Below, piece by piece: positions 41,130 through 50,939 of a DNA stretch of 64,000 bases. Below the pieces are notes generated by a model. That model was not told the origin of the DNA. It did not search any database and saw only the letters and a list, made by a program, of their open reading frames with translations. The stretch comes from SVTX01 sp045632305 (GTDB taxonomy: Bacteria > Bacillota > Clostridia > Oscillospirales > CAG-272). The stretch is from contig JAZQWL010000010.1 of NCBI GenBank assembly GCA_045632305.1, positions 1 through 64,000 of the forward strand. The letters are read 5' to 3'. The stretch's first letter is position 1. Each line of letters opens with the position of its first letter. A program made the translations under genes and the position numbers.

Positions 41130-42035
41130 ATGAAAACACAAATAATCAGCGGTCGACTTACGGTTGACAGAAAATTTATAGAAAACTGTGATAAGAAATT
41201 TGACGAAGCGTTGTCTCTTGCCGCACACAGAGTTTTTTCGGGAGAGGAAAAGATAATCGGTCTTACGGGTCCGACCTGCTCGGGAAAAACTACGGCGGCT
41301 AACAAGCTAAAATCAATAGTTGAGGAAATGGGGAAGAAAATGCAGGTCATCTCGCTTGACGATTTCTTCAAGGACGAATTTTCAAAGCAGAAGATCGACA
41401 GAAACACGTCGGACGCTGACGGACTCGATTTCGACTCCCCCGACACCATGGATATGCCTCTTCTCTCGGAATTCGTTCACGATCTCTTCTCGAAGGGAAG
41501 AGCGATGAAGCCCACGTTTGATTTTAAAACGGGAACGCGCCCCGAGTACAACGAGATCGTAAGACACGAAGATGACGTTTTCGTATTCGAGGGAATTCAG
41601 GTGCTTTATCCCGAGGTGGTAAAGCTGCTTGGCAGTGAGGGAAGTAAGACGCTCCTCGTGTGTCCTCAGAGCGCGATAAAGATTGGTGAGAGAGTATTTG
41701 AGCCGAATGAGATACGTCTTCTTCGCAGAATAGTTCGCGATAAGAATTTCAGAGATACCAACGCGAATTTCACCATGTCCCTTTGGGAGAGTGTAAGACG
41801 TAACGAGGAGAACAATATTTTCCCGAACGTTGGGGAAAACTGCGTTATAGTTGACACGACTCAGGCGTATGAGATCAATATTTTGAAGCCGTATCTTTTG
41901 ACGGATCTTGAGATCATTACTCCCGACAGTAAGCATTACGAGACCAGAATGCAGATAGAGGAAAAGCTTCGCGGCATTGGCGACGCGGACAGCGCGTTTA
42001 TCGGCAAGAACTCACTTTATAAGGAATTTGTATAA
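41130..42035 (+). CDS. Uridine kinase-like nucleoside kinase
   Basis: This 301-residue P-loop kinase has GPTCSGKTT (47-55), then LDDFFKDE and a DSPDTMDM stretch that resembles the uridine kinase/phosphoribulokinase lid and nucleoside site. It probably phosphorylates a nucleoside with ATP or GTP. The ribosome site is AAAGGCGG. Its TAA stop overlaps the ATG of the following deaminase gene by one base, linking the two in purine or nucleoside salvage; that link is inferred. Confidence 0.85.
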   Translation: MKTQIISGRLTVDRKFIENCDKKFDEALSLAAHRVFSGEEKIIGLTGPTCSGKTTAANKLKSIVEEMGKKMQVISLDDFFKDEFSKQKIDRNTSDADGLDFDSPDTMDMPLLSEFVHDLFSKGRAMKPTFDFKTGTRPEYNEIVRHEDDVFVFEGIQVLYPEVVKLLGSEGSKTLLVCPQSAIKIGERVFEPNEIRLLRRIVRDKNFRDTNANFTMSLWESVRRNEENNIFPNVGENCVIVDTTQAYEINILKPYLLTDLEIITPDSKHYETRMQIEEKLRGIGDADSAFIGKNSLYKEFV

Positions 42036-43324
42036 TGAAAACTTTAATTAAAAACGTACACTTAACCGAAAAATACGGATTTGGAAATAATACTGTAAAT
42101 ATTCTCATCGACGGAGAGTTTATAAAATACGTGGGCATTGACTCGGATTTTGAGGGCGTTGAGCGTGTGATCGAGGGCAACGGAAATCTCGTTATTCCCG
42201 GATTTTACAACGCGCATTGCCATAGCTCCATGACGCTTTTCCGCGGATACGGAGACGATCTTCCGCTTGATACGTGGCTTAATACGAGAATTTTCCCCGC
42301 GGAAGAGAATCTTAACGGCGAGAGAACGTACTATGGCACAATGCTTGCGGTAGCGGAAATGCTTCGCGGAGGTATCGTATCGTTCTCCGATATGTATATG
42401 TTTATGGACTCGGTTGCCGAGGCGGTAAACAAGACGGGAATCAAGGCAAATCTTGCTCGCTCCATTGTTTCCTTTGATAAGGACATTGAAATGAAGAACG
42501 ATTTCCGTACGCTTGAATCCATTGAATTTGCAAAGAAGTGGCACGGTGCGAACGGTGGCAGAATTATGGTGGATATGTCCCTCCACGCGGAATATACAAA
42601 CGTAGAGAAGTGCGCAAGATACGTCGGTGAATACGCCAAGGAGCATGGACTCCGTATGCAGTTCCACCTCTCCGAAACAGAAAAGGAACACAGAGAATGT
42701 ATCGGCAGACACGGACTTACTCCTACTGAATTTTTCCTCAAGGCAGGCGTGCTTGACGTACCCTCAACCGCGGCTCACTGCGTATATCTTACGGAAAACG
42801 ATATGGATATTTTGGCAGAGAAGGGAACCTACGTGGCGCACAATCCCGTAAGTAACTTAAAGCTCGGAAGCGGTATTATGCCTTATTCTCTTATGAGAGC
42901 GCACGGAGTAAATATTGCGCTCGGCACTGACGGAGTTGCATCCAATAACCGTCTTGACATGATCCGCGAGCTTCAGTTTGCCGCTCTTATCCACAAGGGT
43001 AACGAAAGAAACGCGGCGGCTACAAACGCAAGAGATATTATCGATATTGCAACCGTGAACGGCGCGAAGTCCCAGGGACGTGACGATTGCGGTGAGATCA
43101 AGGCGGGCTATCGCGCTGACCTCGTAATGATCGATATGAGCGCGTTCAATAATATCCCTGTATACAATTATGAATCCGCGCTTACTTACAGCGTAAAGAC
43201 CGAGGACGTTTGTCTTACGATGATCGACGGTGACATACTTTACCGTGACGGCGAATATACTACAATAGATAAGGAACGCCTTAAGTTCGAATTTGCGGAC
43301 GTGGTTTCCCACTACTTCGATTGA
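42035..43324 (+). CDS. mtaD: MTA/SAH deaminase-type amidohydrolase
   Basis: Members deaminate 5'-methylthioadenosine or S-adenosylhomocysteine to the inosine form. The 429-residue protein has the metal motif HCH (61-63) in GFYNAHCHSSMTLFRG, a middle His in MQFHLSETEKE, HCVYL and the Asp of GTDGVASNN. These mark the amidohydrolase superfamily; chlorohydrolase-like or guanine-type activities are alternatives. The start overlaps the kinase stop (TAATG). Confidence 0.87.
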   Translation: MKTLIKNVHLTEKYGFGNNTVNILIDGEFIKYVGIDSDFEGVERVIEGNGNLVIPGFYNAHCHSSMTLFRGYGDDLPLDTWLNTRIFPAEENLNGERTYYGTMLAVAEMLRGGIVSFSDMYMFMDSVAEAVNKTGIKANLARSIVSFDKDIEMKNDFRTLESIEFAKKWHGANGGRIMVDMSLHAEYTNVEKCARYVGEYAKEHGLRMQFHLSETEKEHRECIGRHGLTPTEFFLKAGVLDVPSTAAHCVYLTENDMDILAEKGTYVAHNPVSNLKLGSGIMPYSLMRAHGVNIALGTDGVASNNRLDMIRELQFAALIHKGNERNAAATNARDIIDIATVNGAKSQGRDDCGEIKAGYRADLVMIDMSAFNNIPVYNYESALTYSVKTEDVCLTMIDGDILYRDGEYTTIDKERLKFEFADVVSHYFD

Positions 43325-43360
43325 TGCCGTCATAAAGCAGTCTGACGGCGGGAGGGTGCT

Positions 43361-44917
43361 TTGCCGAAGCTGTTGAATAATCGCGGTGTCAATACGTTCT
43401 TGTCGGGAGTGCTGAGTCTTAGCGCCTCGACGGTGATAGTTAAAATAATAGGACTTGTATATAAAATTCCCATGCTCGGCCTCGTTGGAGGCGAGGGCAT
43501 GGGATATTTCAATTCTGCGTATGAAATTTACGCGCTATTGTGTATTGTGTCTATCACGGGTCTGCCCGTCGCGATGTCGGTAATAATTTCGCGCGGGGAA
43601 AAAAGGGATGCTAACGGAGTGTTTTCTCTCGCTCTTTATCTGTTCAGCGCGATCGGTATATCCTTGGCGGTGCTTATGGCTATTACGTCGCGCGAGATAT
43701 CCGTGTACCTGAAGAGCGAAAAGGCGCTCTATTGCATTCTGGCGATAGCTCCGTCGCTCGCCTTCGTGTGTATGGGAAGCGCCTATAAGGGTTATTTTCA
43801 GGGAATATCGGACATGAGGCCAATATGTGTGTCGGGTATCATTGAGGCGGCCTCAAAGCTTGTTTTCGGGCTTCTCATGGCGGGTATTGCAGTAAAGCTT
43901 GGTCTTCCGAATCATACCGTTGCCGCGTTCGGTGTTTTTTCCATAAGCATCGGAAGCTTGATAAGTCTTTTATATTTTGCGATCTATAAAAAGAAAACCG
44001 ATAAAGAGCTTTTTATGGGCGAAAAATTAAAATTCGGCAAGGATCAAAGGCGTAAGATTTTGCGCGAGCTTGTAAAGATATCCCTCCCCGCAACTCTGTC
44101 CGCGTTTCTTATAAGTCTTACGCGCGTGATCGATATGATAATGATCTTAAGACGGCTTCAGGATATCGGATACAGTAGCGCGGAAGCCAACACGATGTAC
44201 GGGAGCTTCACCGCTATGGCGATACCCATTTTTTCACTTGCCTCTGCGCTTGTGGCGTCGATAACCGTACCTCTTATTCCCGAGCTTTCAAGGTCGGCAG
44301 CTCTTGGGGATATTCGGGGGCAGGAGGAGAAAATTTCCTGCGCTATCAGCTTGAGTGCGTATATCAGCTGTCCTGCTATGATCGGTATTTCTCTTTTTTC
44401 GCGAGAGATATTGGAGCTTATATTCATAGGGCAGAGCGATGGGATCGCCATTACCTATCCGCTCCTTTCGTGCCTCGGCCTGTCCGTACTGTCGAGCGTG
44501 CTTATAACTTTGACAAATGCAATGCTTCAGGCGTACGGTCGGGCGGGCATGCCGATAATATCGATGTCGGCGGGCTGCACAGTCAAGATAATCCTCGGTT
44601 ATTTTCTAATAGGGAATGAGGATATCAATATTTTAGGCGCGCCCGTAGGCACATTCTTTTGTGACCTTATAATTTGCATTTTGAATTTTATTTTTATTTC
44701 ACACAGCTTTCGGGGAAAGATCAGCTTCAAAAAAACTCTGCTTCAACCTACTACGTGCGCCGCATTGGCGATATTACCCGTGTATTTTGTAGCGCGAGCG
44801 GTTGGAAATCGGATTTCGGGAAGCATCCTTACGATTGTATCGATCGGAGTCGCGGGGCTTCTGTATCTTATCCTTGCGGGCAGGAAAATACTGAAATTAA
44901 AAGACCTCGGAGGATAA
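43361..44917 (+). CDS. SpoVB/MurJ-like MOP flippase
   Basis: The 518-residue protein has about fourteen hydrophobic segments, fitting the MOP superfamily of lipid-linked oligosaccharide flippases. The N-terminus (TFLSGVLSLSASTVIVKIIG and KIPMLGLVGGEGMGYF) matches the SpoVB/YtgP group, some of which are needed for spore cortex synthesis. It starts at TTG, five bases after GGAGGGTG. It ends inside the left arm of a shared terminator. Whether it is SpoVB itself or a general MurJ-type flippase cannot be decided. Confidence 0.9.
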   Translation: MPKLLNNRGVNTFLSGVLSLSASTVIVKIIGLVYKIPMLGLVGGEGMGYFNSAYEIYALLCIVSITGLPVAMSVIISRGEKRDANGVFSLALYLFSAIGISLAVLMAITSREISVYLKSEKALYCILAIAPSLAFVCMGSAYKGYFQGISDMRPICVSGIIEAASKLVFGLLMAGIAVKLGLPNHTVAAFGVFSISIGSLISLLYFAIYKKKTDKELFMGEKLKFGKDQRRKILRELVKISLPATLSAFLISLTRVIDMIMILRRLQDIGYSSAEANTMYGSFTAMAIPIFSLASALVASITVPLIPELSRSAALGDIRGQEEKISCAISLSAYISCPAMIGISLFSREILELIFIGQSDGIAITYPLLSCLGLSVLSSVLITLTNAMLQAYGRAGMPIISMSAGCTVKIILGYFLIGNEDINILGAPVGTFFCDLIICILNFIFISHSFRGKISFKKTLLQPTTCAALAILPVYFVARAVGNRISGSILTIVSIGVAGLLYLILAGRKILKLKDLGG

Positions 44918-44932
44918 CTCCGAGGTCTTTTC
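44899..44932. terminator. Bidirectional terminator between convergent genes
   Basis: 13-bp stem AAAAGACCTCGGA / TCCGAGGTCTTTT with loop GGATAAC. The stem includes the last codons of the plus-strand gene and ends three bases from the minus-strand stop. Confidence 0.88.
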
Positions 44933-44934
44933 TA

Positions 44935-45846
44935 TTACGGTGCAACGAGCTTTCTTATCATATCTGTGATGACGAGATCACGGTGGATATAATAAATGTA
45001 GCTCATCGGCTTGCCCGCAGGATTGTCGATGTATTTGAGGTCTTCGGTTACGTTGGGCGCGTGAACGAACTTGGGCGCCATAACTCTGAAGTCCTTGTTG
45101 AAGATGAATGCCGCTGCGCAGGAGTCCCACATTGAACGCGACCAGGGTGTTCCCGCAAAGTGCTTTTCGGTATCCTGAATTGTATTTTGTACAAGATAAT
45201 CGCAGAGCTTGTTTTTACCGAGCAGCCAATGCTCAAGCTCGGGACGGGAAATACGCACGCCACTTGCAACTCCTCGGCAGGGAACCTGAATGAGGGGCAC
45301 GATAGCGTCAAAAACTACGTTTACGCCTACGATATCCTGGCTCATATTGAACTCGTTTGTATCGTGGAAGTCGCGTCCGTGACCGCCGAGCCATACGATA
45401 ACGATATTATTGCAAATCGAGGGATCAATAATTATCGCGGATGCGATATCGGTGATCGCCGCAATGCCCACTACGTAGAGAGGATTTTCGGGGGAGTAAT
45501 TTTTAGCTCGCGCGACAAGATCAAGCGCGGCGTCCGAAATGATCGGAACGTCCTTATGCTTAAGATATTCGGTTGAGCCGTGGAAAACGGGGACCTGTCT
45601 GTCCATGAGGTTGAGGAGCTTGTGTATCTCGTCATAGCTCTTGAGCATTCCGTCCTCGGGTCCTGTGGACTTATCGTTTGTAAACGGCGCGGCATAAATT
45701 GCTTTTACCTCGCACTGAAGCGGGGATTTGAGCAAATACGCTATAGCAAACTGGTCATCTATTTCATTGTATGCATCCGTGTCGATAACGACGTCAACCT
45801 TGCGGTCGGGAGCATATAGATTTTTCAATATTTGGGCGCTTGTCAT
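44935..45846 (-). CDS. Inosine-uridine-preferring nucleoside hydrolase family protein
   Basis: The family cleaves the N-glycosidic bond of ribonucleosides. The 303-residue protein has the calcium site near the start (VIDTDAYNEIDDQFA, about 20-34), a variant of DTDxGxDDxxA in which Ala-Tyr-Asn-Glu-Ile lies between, and NIVIVWLGGHGRDF mid-protein. The altered spacing suggests a divergent subgroup, so substrate is uncertain. GGAGAAAA lies five bases before the start. It follows carD by 38 bp on the same strand. Confidence 0.85.
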   Translation of the reverse strand: MTSAQILKNLYAPDRKVDVVIDTDAYNEIDDQFAIAYLLKSPLQCEVKAIYAAPFTNDKSTGPEDGMLKSYDEIHKLLNLMDRQVPVFHGSTEYLKHKDVPIISDAALDLVARAKNYSPENPLYVVGIAAITDIASAIIIDPSICNNIVIVWLGGHGRDFHDTNEFNMSQDIVGVNVVFDAIVPLIQVPCRGVASGVRISRPELEHWLLGKNKLCDYLVQNTIQDTEKHFAGTPWSRSMWDSCAAAFIFNKDFRVMAPKFVHAPNVTEDLKYIDNPAGKPMSYIYYIHRDLVITDMIRKLVAP

Positions 45847-45884
45847 ATATTTTCTCCAATTATTGTGGGGGTGTGCGTGTGTTT

Positions 45885-46397
45885 TTAACCTTTTGCCTCT
45901 GCGGTTATTCTTTGGTATATAAATGCTTCAACTGAGTCGTAGGGAATATCGAAAACCGATGCAAATTCGCTGTAAAGACAGAATTTTGCGCGCTTTTCAT
46001 ATTCCGCGTCGGTTTCGCTGAGTCGCTTCTTGCACTTAATAACCGTTTCGCGGCGTGTATGTACTGATTTTATGATACTCACGTAATTTTCAAGATTTCC
46101 CGATGAGAGGGCTTCCTTATATTTATCCCTGCGAGCGCGCTCGTATTCAACGGTAAGCTCGGGAATATAAGGTATCCTGTCTATTATGGCATACGCCTCG
46201 TCTTGACTTATAAGGTGTCTCATGATAACTCTGTCGTTGCACGTGGGTGTCATTATGATATTACTGGCGGATTCGTAAAGGGGTCGCAACAGATAGAACG
46301 TTCTTGTGTCATTCTTATCCACAGGCGATTTGCAATATTCGGCAACGGTGTAAACGCCGCTGTTACCGTACACTATTAAATCTCCTATGTTAAACAT
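45885..46397 (-). CDS. CarD/CdnL-family RNA polymerase-binding regulator
   Basis: CarD-type proteins bind the beta subunit of RNA polymerase and stabilise promoter open complexes. The 170-residue protein starts MFNIGDLIVYGNSGVYTV, the Tudor-like RNAP interaction domain, and continues with a helical C-terminal half (about 75-170) that binds DNA. GGACGG serves as ribosome site. It has its own promoter and leads the nucleoside hydrolase gene. Confidence 0.9.
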   Translation of the reverse strand: MFNIGDLIVYGNSGVYTVAEYCKSPVDKNDTRTFYLLRPLYESASNIIMTPTCNDRVIMRHLISQDEAYAIIDRIPYIPELTVEYERARRDKYKEALSSGNLENYVSIIKSVHTRRETVIKCKKRLSETDAEYEKRAKFCLYSEFASVFDIPYDSVEAFIYQRITAEAKG

Positions 46398-46454
46398 GCT
46401 GTTACCGTCCTTTCACAAATTGCCACAGGTGTCGAATTCAGATCATACATATTA

Positions 46455-46483
46455 ATTATACCATAGATCGCATAAATATTAAA
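46455..46483 (-). promoter_or_regulatory. Probable promoter of carD
   Basis: Minus strand TATAAT (46455-46460) with TTTAAT 17 nt upstream (46478-46483). The -10 is perfect and the -35 weak, as might suit a CarD-activated promoter. Confidence 0.55.
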
Positions 46484-46615
46484 GTGTGATTTTGCACAAA
46501 AAAATAATAAATTTTTTGTTGAAATCTTTTAAATTTCGTAAGGATTTCTTGCATATTTTGATTGTACTCCGTCAATAATGTTTTTGCAATGCAAACAATA
46601 CAAAGGAGAAGAAAA

Positions 46616-47062
46616 ATGAGCGAAGAAAACACCAAGGAAGTATCGATGCTTGAGAACCTTTATAAGAACACTAAAATGGGCTCGGATTCCGCTATCAAGA
46701 TACTCGATAAAGCAGACGGCAGGGAATTCAAGGGCGCAATAACCGAGCAGCTTAACGGCTACGAGCGTTTTTCCGAGAGGATCAGTAACCGCCTTCACGA
46801 GCTTGGTTACAAGGAAAAGGAGGAGGGCATCATATCGAAAATGGGTGTGTCCATCGGCATGGCTATGAATACGATCATGGATTCGAGCGACAGTCACTTG
46901 GCACAGATGACGGTCGAGGGCTCGACTATGGGAATCACGGATACGCTGAAGATCTTGCGGGATTACGAAAACACGAACGTTTCCGAGTGCGCTATTAAAA
47001 TTGCAAGGGACATCGTCAGCTTTGAGGAAAAGAACGTTGAGACTATGAAGGGCTTTATCTGA
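46616..47062 (+). CDS. Small four-helix protein of unknown function
   Basis: The 148-residue protein starts at the ATG eight bases after AAAGGAG; the longer reading lacks a site. It appears all helical (LENLYKNTKMGSDSAIKIL; EFKGAITEQLNGYERFSERI), resembling ferritin-like or DUF2383-type bundles, but without an obvious di-iron motif. It is monocistronic with a strong shared terminator. No function is proposed. Confidence 0.78.
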   Translation: MSEENTKEVSMLENLYKNTKMGSDSAIKILDKADGREFKGAITEQLNGYERFSERISNRLHELGYKEKEEGIISKMGVSIGMAMNTIMDSSDSHLAQMTVEGSTMGITDTLKILRDYENTNVSECAIKIARDIVSFEEKNVETMKGFI

Positions 47063-47067
47063 ATCAT

Positions 47068-47098
47068 AAAAAAGGATGAGCGTCGCTCATCCTTTTTT
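47068..47098. terminator. Bidirectional terminator, end of aromatic operon
   Basis: 14-bp stem AAAAAAGGATGAGC / GCTCATCCTTTTTT with loop GTC and T runs on both strands. Confidence 0.9.
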
Positions 47099-47100
47099 CT

Positions 47101-47535
47101 TTATTTTTCAAGATAATGTTTAAGGTAAAGGATCGCTTCTCTGTATCCGTCGATGCCAAGTCCCATAAAGGTTTTTACCGCTACAAGCGAAACGTAGGAG
47201 ATCTGTCTGAAGCCCTCTCTTTTCGACACGTCGGAGATATGCACCTCGACGGTGGGAATGCCGACCGCCTTGAGCGCGTCGAGAATTGCGATCGAGGTAT
47301 GAGTGTATGCTGCGGGATTTATAACGATACCGTCAAAAATCTTGTATGCGTACTGAATTTTATCTACGATCGCACCTTCGTGGTTGGATTGATAGATCTC
47401 AAAATCAATATTATTCTCTGAGCAGGTCGCCTTTACGAGCTTGCACAGCTCGGAATAATTTTGTTTTCCGTAAAGCTCGGGCTCGCGTATGCCGAGCATG
47501 TTGAGATTAGGGCCGTTAATAATTAAAAGGTTCAT
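47101..47535 (-). CDS. aroQ: Type II 3-dehydroquinate dehydratase
   Basis: AroQ converts 3-dehydroquinate to 3-dehydroshikimate, step 3 of the shikimate pathway. The 144-residue protein has the N-terminal INGPNLNMLGIREPELYG with the catalytic Tyr at its end, SNHEGAIVDKI (about 51-61) and NPAAYTHTS (about 75-83), and VEVHISD near the C-terminus. The ATG chosen lies six bases after GAGGTGA; the upstream ATG falls inside aroC. It is the last gene of the operon. Confidence 0.96.
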   Translation of the reverse strand: MNLLIINGPNLNMLGIREPELYGKQNYSELCKLVKATCSENNIDFEIYQSNHEGAIVDKIQYAYKIFDGIVINPAAYTHTSIAILDALKAVGIPTVEVHISDVSKREGFRQISYVSLVAVKTFMGLGIDGYREAILYLKHYLEK

Positions 47536-47545
47536 AACTTTCACC

Positions 47546-48625
47546 TCATCTGTCAAGTAGAATATCGTAGATCGCAATCGCTGCCGCCGCTTCAAATACG
47601 GGGACTGCGCGCACTACAACGCAGGGATCGTGTCTGCCGCTTATTTTGAGCTTCACGTTTTCCATTTTGGAGAGCGAAACGCTGTTTTGCTCTTTTGCTA
47701 TGGAGGGTGTGGGCTTCATTGCGGCGCGGAATATTACGGGCATACCGCTTGTCATACCGCCAAGTATTCCGCCGCAGTTGTTGGTCCTTGTGAAGATCGA
47801 ACTGCCGTCGGTGTAGAATTCATCGTTGTTTTCCGATCCGCGCAGTGCGGCTGAGCCGAAGCCAAGACCGAATTCAATGCCCTTAACCGAGGGAATGCCG
47901 AATACAAATGATGAAATTCTGCCCTCAATTCCGTCGAAGATATGCTCGCCGTGACCGGGAGCAAGTCCCGTGATCGCGGTTTCAACAACGCCGCCGACGG
48001 AATCACCGTCAAGGCGCGCTTCGTCGATGATCGCCTTTATTTTTTCGCCCGCTTCTTCCGATATGGTGGGGAATTCCTTTCCTGCGAGCGAGGTCATCTG
48101 TTCTTCGGGATCTATGGGATCGAAGCGCTTATCGGTAACGCTTCCGACAGAGCAGACGTGCGACGCTATTTTGATATTTTGTTCTTTTAAGATCTGCAAG
48201 CATATTCCGCCCGCAACGCACATAAGAGCGGTAAGTCTGCCCGAGAAATGCCCGCCGCCGCGAAGGTCGACGTTATCGCCGTATTTCATTTTTGCGGCAT
48301 AATCCGCGTGGGAGGGGCGGGGAATATCTGTCAGTGACGAGTAGTCGGACGAATGCTGATTTGTGTTGAAGATAGCGCATTCGATCCTATCTCCCGTTGT
48401 TACGCCGTTTTCGTCAAGTCCTGAGGAAAACACGGGGACGTCGGGCTCTTTTCTTTGCGTGGAGTATTTGTTCTGCCCGGGCGCTCTTCGTGACATGAAG
48501 GCGCAAAGCTCGTCGGTGTCGATCTTGTGATCTGCGGGAATACCGTCAAGAGTCATATAGATCTTTTCGTCGTGCGAGCCGCCGAAGATGCTCAGCTTGA
48601 GATTTTTTCCGTAGGTTGTAGACAT
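47546..48625 (-). CDS. aroC: Chorismate synthase
   Basis: AroC makes chorismate from EPSP with reduced FMN, step 7. The 359-residue protein starts MSTTYGKNLKLSIFGGSHDE, the first signature; GGGHFSGRLTA (about 121-131) and the C-terminal SGRHDPCVVVRAVPV signature are clear. The N-terminal GESHG is varied to GGSHD. Only 3 bp separate it from aroA. Confidence 0.96.
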   Translation of the reverse strand: MSTTYGKNLKLSIFGGSHDEKIYMTLDGIPADHKIDTDELCAFMSRRAPGQNKYSTQRKEPDVPVFSSGLDENGVTTGDRIECAIFNTNQHSSDYSSLTDIPRPSHADYAAKMKYGDNVDLRGGGHFSGRLTALMCVAGGICLQILKEQNIKIASHVCSVGSVTDKRFDPIDPEEQMTSLAGKEFPTISEEAGEKIKAIIDEARLDGDSVGGVVETAITGLAPGHGEHIFDGIEGRISSFVFGIPSVKGIEFGLGFGSAALRGSENNDEFYTDGSSIFTRTNNCGGILGGMTSGMPVIFRAAMKPTPSIAKEQNSVSLSKMENVKLKISGRHDPCVVVRAVPVFEAAAAIAIYDILLDR

Positions 48626-48628
48626 AAT

Positions 48629-49888
48629 TTAAACCTCTTTTGCGTGCGTTAATATATCGAAATCGTGTTTGAAATTAGGGTAGGATTTGTTTATAGCTTC
48701 AAATCCGCTTATAGTAACGGGATTTTCACAAACGGTTGATGCGATAGCACCGCTCATAGCGATTCTGTGATCGTTTGCGGAATCGATATTGCCGCCCAAA
48801 AGCGCGGGGACACCTATGATCTGCATTCCGTCGTCGGTGGGGGTAACGTTGCCACCCAAGGCGGAGATCATTTGGCACGTGCTGCGGATTCGGTCGCTCT
48901 CCTTGATCTTAAGTCGTGCTGCGTTGTAAATTACCGTTTTCCCGTCGGCTACCGATGCCACGGTTGCGATTATCGGCACAAGGTCGGGAATTTGAGACGC
49001 GTCAAGCTCTATGGCATAAAGCTCGCCTCGGCAAACCGTAACGGAGTTGCCGCATTTCGAGATTTTTGCACCCATTTTCTCTAAAACGTCAAGGATCGCG
49101 CGGTCTCCCTGCGAGGAATTGAGATCGAGTCCCGTGACTGTTACGGGCATGTCACTCAAAGCCCCTGCGCACAGAAAGAACGCCGCGTTCGACCAGTCGC
49201 CTCCGACAACAGTTTCCTTAGGAGAGGCGAATCTTCCCTTGGAGCTTATTATAAATTTGTTATCTTCGCAAACGATATTTCCGCCAAAGAGGGAAATTGC
49301 GTCGAGCGTCATATCAATATAGTTTTTGGATTCGATTTTGCCTTCAAGCGTTAAGGTTGAATTTCCCTCAAGTATAGATAGGGCAAACAGAAGTCCGCTT
49401 ATAAATTGAGAAGATACGTTTGCTGCTATTTTGTAGTCGCCACTTTTGAGCTTTCCACTGATGCAGAAAGGATTTTCACCCTGAGGCGACATCTGTATTC
49501 CGTTATCCGAAAGAAGCTCGTAGAGAGGGGATAGCGGACGCTCGGGAAGGCGGCCGTGCATTGTGATTTTTGCGCTGACGCCCAATGCCGCGATTATTGG
49601 AATGAGAAATCTAAGTGTGGAGCCCGATTCACCGCAATCGAGTGCCGCGTTGCCACTGGGCGTTGAGATGGGCTCGACGAGAAAGCCATCAGTTGTTCTT
49701 TTTATATTCGCGCCAAGTGAATTGAGGCAAGAAACCGTAGCGTCTATATCGTTGTTTGTATCAGTACAGATTATTCTTGTAGAGGAGTCCGACAGAGCGG
49801 CGCAGATAAGCTGTCGATGCGCCTCGCTCTTGGAGGAGATCGCTCGAATCTCGCCCGAAAGAGAGGGCATATTGAAGGTAATATCCAT
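48629..49888 (-). CDS. aroA: 3-phosphoshikimate 1-carboxyvinyltransferase (EPSP synthase)
   Basis: AroA transfers the enolpyruvyl group of PEP to shikimate 3-phosphate, step 6. The 419-residue protein has SSKSEAHRQLICAAL near 17-31, CGESGSTLRFLIPI (about 84-97) and the second signature KIKESDRIRSTCQMI plus NDHRIAM (about 376-382). Only 2 bp lie between its end and the neighbours, fitting tight translational coupling. Confidence 0.97.
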   Translation of the reverse strand: MDITFNMPSLSGEIRAISSKSEAHRQLICAALSDSSTRIICTDTNNDIDATVSCLNSLGANIKRTTDGFLVEPISTPSGNAALDCGESGSTLRFLIPIIAALGVSAKITMHGRLPERPLSPLYELLSDNGIQMSPQGENPFCISGKLKSGDYKIAANVSSQFISGLLFALSILEGNSTLTLEGKIESKNYIDMTLDAISLFGGNIVCEDNKFIISSKGRFASPKETVVGGDWSNAAFFLCAGALSDMPVTVTGLDLNSSQGDRAILDVLEKMGAKISKCGNSVTVCRGELYAIELDASQIPDLVPIIATVASVADGKTVIYNAARLKIKESDRIRSTCQMISALGGNVTPTDDGMQIIGVPALLGGNIDSANDHRIAMSGAIASTVCENPVTISGFEAINKSYPNFKHDFDILTHAKEV

Positions 49889-49890
49889 CT

Positions 49891-50937
49891 TTATACTCCC
49901 ATCTCAAGAATTTTCGGAAGCTCGTTCATGCTGACACGGTAAAGCTTTGTGTCGCCTATCGAATAGGGAAGAACGAGATTTATGCCGCTTGATCCGACCT
50001 TTTTGTCGGAGACCGCAACTCTGTAAATTTCATCGGGAGTGAAGGGGCATTCCGTCGGGAGATTGTAGAGCTTTAAGATGCTTTTGATCTCTTCAAGCTC
50101 TCCGCTAGAAAGGTAGCCCATTTTGTTTGAAATTTTACCGACGTAATACATGCCGATAGCTACGGCAGAGCCGTGAGAAATTTCAAAGCCCGAGTTCTGC
50201 TCGATCGTGTGAGCGATCGTGTGACCGAGATTTAATAGCTGTCGCATACCCGTGTCGCGTTCATCAATATTGACGATGTCGCGCTTGTTCTTGACGCAGT
50301 TTTCAATTATATCGTCGATGCAGTCAATGCCATCCTTGAGCTTATCAAATAAGGGGCGATCGTTTATGATTCCGTACTTAATAACCTCGGCGCATCCGTC
50401 CGCGAAAATGTCATCGGGGAGGGTATCAAGCGCCGTAGGATCGCAGAGCACGAGGGAGGGCTGATAGAACGCGCCCGCCAGGTTTTTACCCGCGTCGAGA
50501 TTTATAGCGGTCTTGCCTCCAACCGAGGAGTCAACCATAGAGAGCAGAGTTGTGGGAATCTGTACAAATTCGATGCCGCGAAGGTAGCTTGAGGCAACAA
50601 AGCCCGCAAGGTCGCCTACAACACCGCCGCCGAGAGCAACTATAATGTCGGTACGGGAGATCTTATGGTTTGCAAGGAAGTTGAGAATCGCAATGAAATT
50701 TTCGGCACTCTTTGAGTCTTCGCCGTGCGGGATTACGTATTTTAAAACCTCGAAACTATTGTCGCATAAGGATTTTTCAACCTTTGCAGAGTAGAGCGCG
50801 TCTACCGTATCGTCGGTAATTATTACCGCGTTTTTGGATTTTGTAATCTCGCGAACGTATCTGCCGCAGGTATCTATTAAATTGTTTTCTATGAGAATAT
50901 TGTAATTTCTTGTGGCGTTTACGTTTACAATTTTCAT
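49891..50937 (-). CDS. aroB: 3-dehydroquinate synthase
   Basis: AroB cyclises DAHP to 3-dehydroquinate using NAD and a divalent metal, step 2. The 348-residue protein shows HGEDSKS (about 70-76), GGGVVGDLAGF (about 103-113), PTTLLSMVDSSVGGKTAIN and the metal ligands in ECAEVIKYG-like DGCAEVIKYG and NLGHTIAHTIE. Confidence 0.97.
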   Translation of the reverse strand: MKIVNVNATRNYNILIENNLIDTCGRYVREITKSKNAVIITDDTVDALYSAKVEKSLCDNSFEVLKYVIPHGEDSKSAENFIAILNFLANHKISRTDIIVALGGGVVGDLAGFVASSYLRGIEFVQIPTTLLSMVDSSVGGKTAINLDAGKNLAGAFYQPSLVLCDPTALDTLPDDIFADGCAEVIKYGIINDRPLFDKLKDGIDCIDDIIENCVKNKRDIVNIDERDTGMRQLLNLGHTIAHTIEQNSGFEISHGSAVAIGMYYVGKISNKMGYLSSGELEEIKSILKLYNLPTECPFTPDEIYRVAVSDKKVGSSGINLVLPYSIGDTKLYRVSMNELPKILEMGV

Positions 50938-50939
50938 TT